This document shows positions 50,877 to 53,148 of a DNA stretch of 53,148 nucleotides, piece by piece. The notes under the pieces were generated by a model that saw nothing but the letters and a program-made list of their open reading frames with translations, searched no databases and had not been told where the DNA came from. Position numbers and translations under genes: made by a program. Origin of the DNA: Rikenellaceae bacterium (lineage in GTDB: Bacteria > Bacteroidota > Bacteroidia > Bacteroidales > Rikenellaceae); contig SUZQ01000008.1 in assembly GCA_015059875.1 (NCBI GenBank), positions 1 through 53,148 on the forward strand. The letters are read 5' to 3'. Each line of letters starts with the position of its first letter. Position 1 is the stretch's first letter.

Positions 50877-52763
50877 TTATTTCAACCACTCCGCAACCGA
50901 AGCGTCTGACGGCATTCGCAAGTCGCCTCGTGGCGAGAGCGATACCGAAACAACCTTCGGGCCATCGGGTGCTGCCGAACGCTTGAACTGCTGCGAGAAG
51001 AATCGGCGCAAGAACACCTTTAACCAGTGCGAAATCTCCTCCTCCGAAAACTCTCCGCAGAAGGCTCGACACGCCAAATACTCAATCTTTGCAGGCGAGA
51101 AACCATTGCGCAGGAAGTTGTAGATAAAGAAGTCGTGCAGTGCGTAAGGGCCTACCAAATCCTCGGTCTTTTGCGCTATATTGCCCTCGGTGTCAGCAGG
51201 GAGCAACTCTGGACTTACGGGAGTCGCCACAATATCGTGTAGCGTTGTGCGCACCTGCTCGTTCCCGTCGTTTTCGGCACACCACTCAACGAGCTTGCGC
51301 ACCAAAGTCTTTGGTATCGAGCAGTTTACATTGTACATCGACATCGAATCGCCATTGTAGGTCGCCCAACCGAGTGCAGCCTCGCTCAAATCGCCCGTGC
51401 CGATGACTATGCCGTTTTCCTTGTTTGCCAAGTCCATAAGTATCTGCGTGCGCTCACGAGCCTGCGAGTTTTCGTATGCCGCACCACGCTCGTTGGCATC
51501 AAGTCCGATATCGGCAAAGTGCTGTTCGCAAGCCTTACGAATCGAAATCTCTCGTGTTGTGATACCCAACTCGCGCATCAATGTAAGAGCATTCTGGTAG
51601 GTGCGGTCGGTAGTGCCGAAGCCCGGCATCGTAACGCCGATAATCCCTTTGCGGTCGAGTCCGAGCGTGTCGAAAGTGGCTGCTGTTACCAACAATGCCA
51701 AGGTCGAATCCAGACCGCCCGAAATGCCGATAACTGCGCACTTGCAGTTGATGCTCGAAAGTCGTTGTGCCAAGCCTGCGCACTGAATAGTGAACGCCTC
51801 ACGGCAACCCTCCGAGAGGTCGGCAGGGATAAATGGTGCAGGGTTAATCTCGCGCTCCAACTCGCTCTCAGGTTGTGCGATATCAATCTTTACGATATCG
51901 AAACGGTTGTCAAGGTTTATAAACGATGTGTGACGGCGGCGCTCGTTGAAGATATGCTCAACATCAATATCCGCAACCGTCAATCGTGCCTCGCGCACAA
52001 ATCGCTCACGCGCAGCGATGATTTTGCCATTCTCGGCAATTATGCCATTACCCGTAAATACAAGGTCGGTTGAAGATTCGCCTACGCCCGCCGAGCAGTA
52101 GATATATCCGCACAATGCGCGAGCCGACTGCTGCTTGATAAGCGAACGCAAGTAGCTGTGTTTACCTAAAATCTCAGGCGTTGCAGAGAGGTTGAAGATA
52201 AGCGTTGCACCTGCTAATGCCATATCCGATGATGGCGGTGCAGGCACCCACAAATCCTCGCAAATCTCCACTCCGAAGCGTGTGCCGTGAACATCAAACA
52301 AGAGGTCTGTGCCGAAACGCACGCGCTGTCCGCAGATTGTAATCTCTGCATTGCGGATATCGCGCCCCTCCGAAAACCAGCGGCTCTCGTAGAACTCCGA
52401 GTAGTTTGGGATATAACTCTTTGGCACTATACCGCATATCTTGCCGTTGGCAATCACTACGGCGCAGTTGTATAGGTTGTTTTTGTAGTATATCGGCATT
52501 CCGATAATCGACACAATAGGTCGTGGTGTAGCGAGTAACTGCGCCAATGCCTCATCCCCAGCCTCGATAATTCTCGACTGCAAGAACAGGTCGCCACAAG
52601 TGTAACCCGTAAGCGAGAGTTCGGGGAATACCACCACACTCGCACCACGCTCCACCGCCTCGGCGGTCATCTTGTCTATCGCCTCTGCGTTGGCGTGGCA
52701 GTCGGCAATCTTCACCAGCGGAGTCGCCGCAGCTACCTTTACAAAACCGTATCTGTTGTTCAT
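50877..52763 (-). CDS. nadE: glutamine-dependent NAD+ synthetase
   Basis: The start is ATG 52763 (MNNRYGFVKV, 628 aa); an in-frame GTG 21 nt upstream is less likely. Residues 1-270 are a nitrilase-type glutaminase with the triad Glu48 (FPELSLTGY), Lys115 (VPKSYIPNY) and Cys168 (GVEICEDLW). Residues about 320-628 are the synthetase with the ATP motif SGGLDST (348-354) and GTGDLSEAALG. It amidates deamido-NAD in the last step of NAD synthesis. Confidence 0.95.
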   Translation of the reverse strand: MNNRYGFVKVAAATPLVKIADCHANAEAIDKMTAEAVERGASVVVFPELSLTGYTCGDLFLQSRIIEAGDEALAQLLATPRPIVSIIGMPIYYKNNLYNCAVVIANGKICGIVPKSYIPNYSEFYESRWFSEGRDIRNAEITICGQRVRFGTDLLFDVHGTRFGVEICEDLWVPAPPSSDMALAGATLIFNLSATPEILGKHSYLRSLIKQQSARALCGYIYCSAGVGESSTDLVFTGNGIIAENGKIIAARERFVREARLTVADIDVEHIFNERRRHTSFINLDNRFDIVKIDIAQPESELEREINPAPFIPADLSEGCREAFTIQCAGLAQRLSSINCKCAVIGISGGLDSTLALLVTAATFDTLGLDRKGIIGVTMPGFGTTDRTYQNALTLMRELGITTREISIRKACEQHFADIGLDANERGAAYENSQARERTQILMDLANKENGIVIGTGDLSEAALGWATYNGDSMSMYNVNCSIPKTLVRKLVEWCAENDGNEQVRTTLHDIVATPVSPELLPADTEGNIAQKTEDLVGPYALHDFFIYNFLRNGFSPAKIEYLACRAFCGEFSEEEISHWLKVFLRRFFSQQFKRSAAPDGPKVVSVSLSPRGDLRMPSDASVAEWLK

Positions 52764-52774
52764 AATTGTATGTT

Positions 52775-52855
52775 TTAATGGCACTCAATGGCATTCGGGC
52801 TTCGCCCTTAATGGCAAGCGCAATCAAAGATTGCTGAATGGCATTGAATGGCAAA
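52775..52855. repeat. AATGGCA repeats with small hairpins
   Basis: Five AATGGCA units are spaced through the region, with hairpins GGGCTTCGCCC and GCAATCAAAGATTGC between them. They lie between the truncated terminal gene and nadE. Confidence 0.7.
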
Positions 52856-52859
52856 AATA

Positions 52860-53148
52860 TTACTTTTTCCTCTTCTCTTCAATACGCGCTTTTGTCAAGG
52901 ACTCCCTAAAACCTCCCTCACTGACAAAGCGTGAAATCTGTTTCTCAATATGTTTACGCAGTAAAACATCCTCTTGGTATAGCAATACAATCGCCATATT
53001 TGCAATTACCTCATCGTTCCTTGTTTCGGCTATCTCTAAAAAGAATTTAGAATCACGATGTTTCAAACCAAGTTCTCTCATAGCCTCAACCTCTTTCGAA
53101 TTGGTTTCCCATATTCGCAAATTGCGAGTTCGCAGATAGTCGATATAG
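52860..53148 (-). CDS. C-terminal part of a probable four-helix-bundle (S23-like) protein
   Basis: The frame stays open to the window edge (YIDYLRTRNLRIWETN precedes the first internal TTG), so the gene is cut at its 5' end. The visible 95 residues are helical: DYLRTRNLRIWE, then NDEVIANMAIVLLYQ, then GGFRESLTKARIEEKRKK. This resembles the suffix domain found in some Bacteroidales four-helix-bundle proteins; that match is from memory. Such proteins often occur inside or beside repeat-rich sequence, as here. Confidence 0.5.
   Translation of the reverse strand, partial: YIDYLRTRNLRIWETNSKEVEAMRELGLKHRDSKFFLEIAETRNDEVIANMAIVLLYQEDVLLRKHIEKQISRFVSEGGFRESLTKARIEEKRKK

Overview
The window is a Bacteroidota chromosome segment, almost certainly order Bacteroidales. 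Evidence: promoters of the TTTG-N19-TAnnTTTG type, a long deaminase/LmbE fusion beside NagB, DUF4491 and DUF4290 proteins, dipeptidyl peptidase III, lipoproteins with GLUG-like repeats, and a TonB-receptor-like outer-membrane protein. A Rikenellaceae/Alistipes-like host is only a guess. No phage, plasmid, CRISPR or complete transposon was found.

Layout. 0.3-17.3 kb is a surface-protein region. Two minus-strand cassettes (271-4479 and 12827-17312) each encode a very large lipoprotein (fimbrillin-like N-terminus followed by GLUG-like repeats) and, 39-40 nt downstream, the same 42-residue protein. Between them lie two glucosamine-6-phosphate deaminase paralogues (one fused to an LmbE-type domain), a YebC/PmpR regulator, tRNA-Ser(TGA), a secreted GLUG-repeat phosphoesterase and two small membrane proteins. 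17.8-19.2 kb is an ECF sigma factor operon with a one-TM protein and a Spy-like periplasmic protein. 19.3-25.5 kb holds DUF4491, a membrane metallophosphoesterase, and an export operon (TolC, HlyD, two ABC-2 permeases, no ATPase). 25.5-31.5 kb is minus strand: an outer-membrane beta-barrel protein, a LytTR/LytS two-component pair and a gamma carbonic anhydrase. 31.5-43.3 kb is a minus-strand set of secreted hydrolases (GH13, GH20, M49, sialidase-fold, M16) plus MazG. 43.4-46.3 kb holds panC-panD-DUF456 and an atypical sigma-54 activator. 46.5-50.8 kb (plus) holds DUF4290, a thioredoxin-fold lipoprotein, lpxH, thyA and folA. nadE and a truncated gene close the window.

Function. Much of the window concerns host- or diet-glycan and peptide use: GH20 hexosaminidase, sialidase-fold protein and GH13 outside the cytoplasm, NagB inside, and M49/M16 peptidases. 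The rest is envelope biology (two-component and ECF regulation, export) and cofactor or nucleotide metabolism (pantothenate, folate/thymidylate, NAD).

The most unusual features are (1) the duplicated large-lipoprotein/42-aa cassette, whose small proteins are identical although their genes differ at eight synonymous positions, and (2) the density of short-period intergenic arrays (7, 9 and 10 nt). Several of these arrays run directly into ribosome-binding regions or intrinsic terminators.
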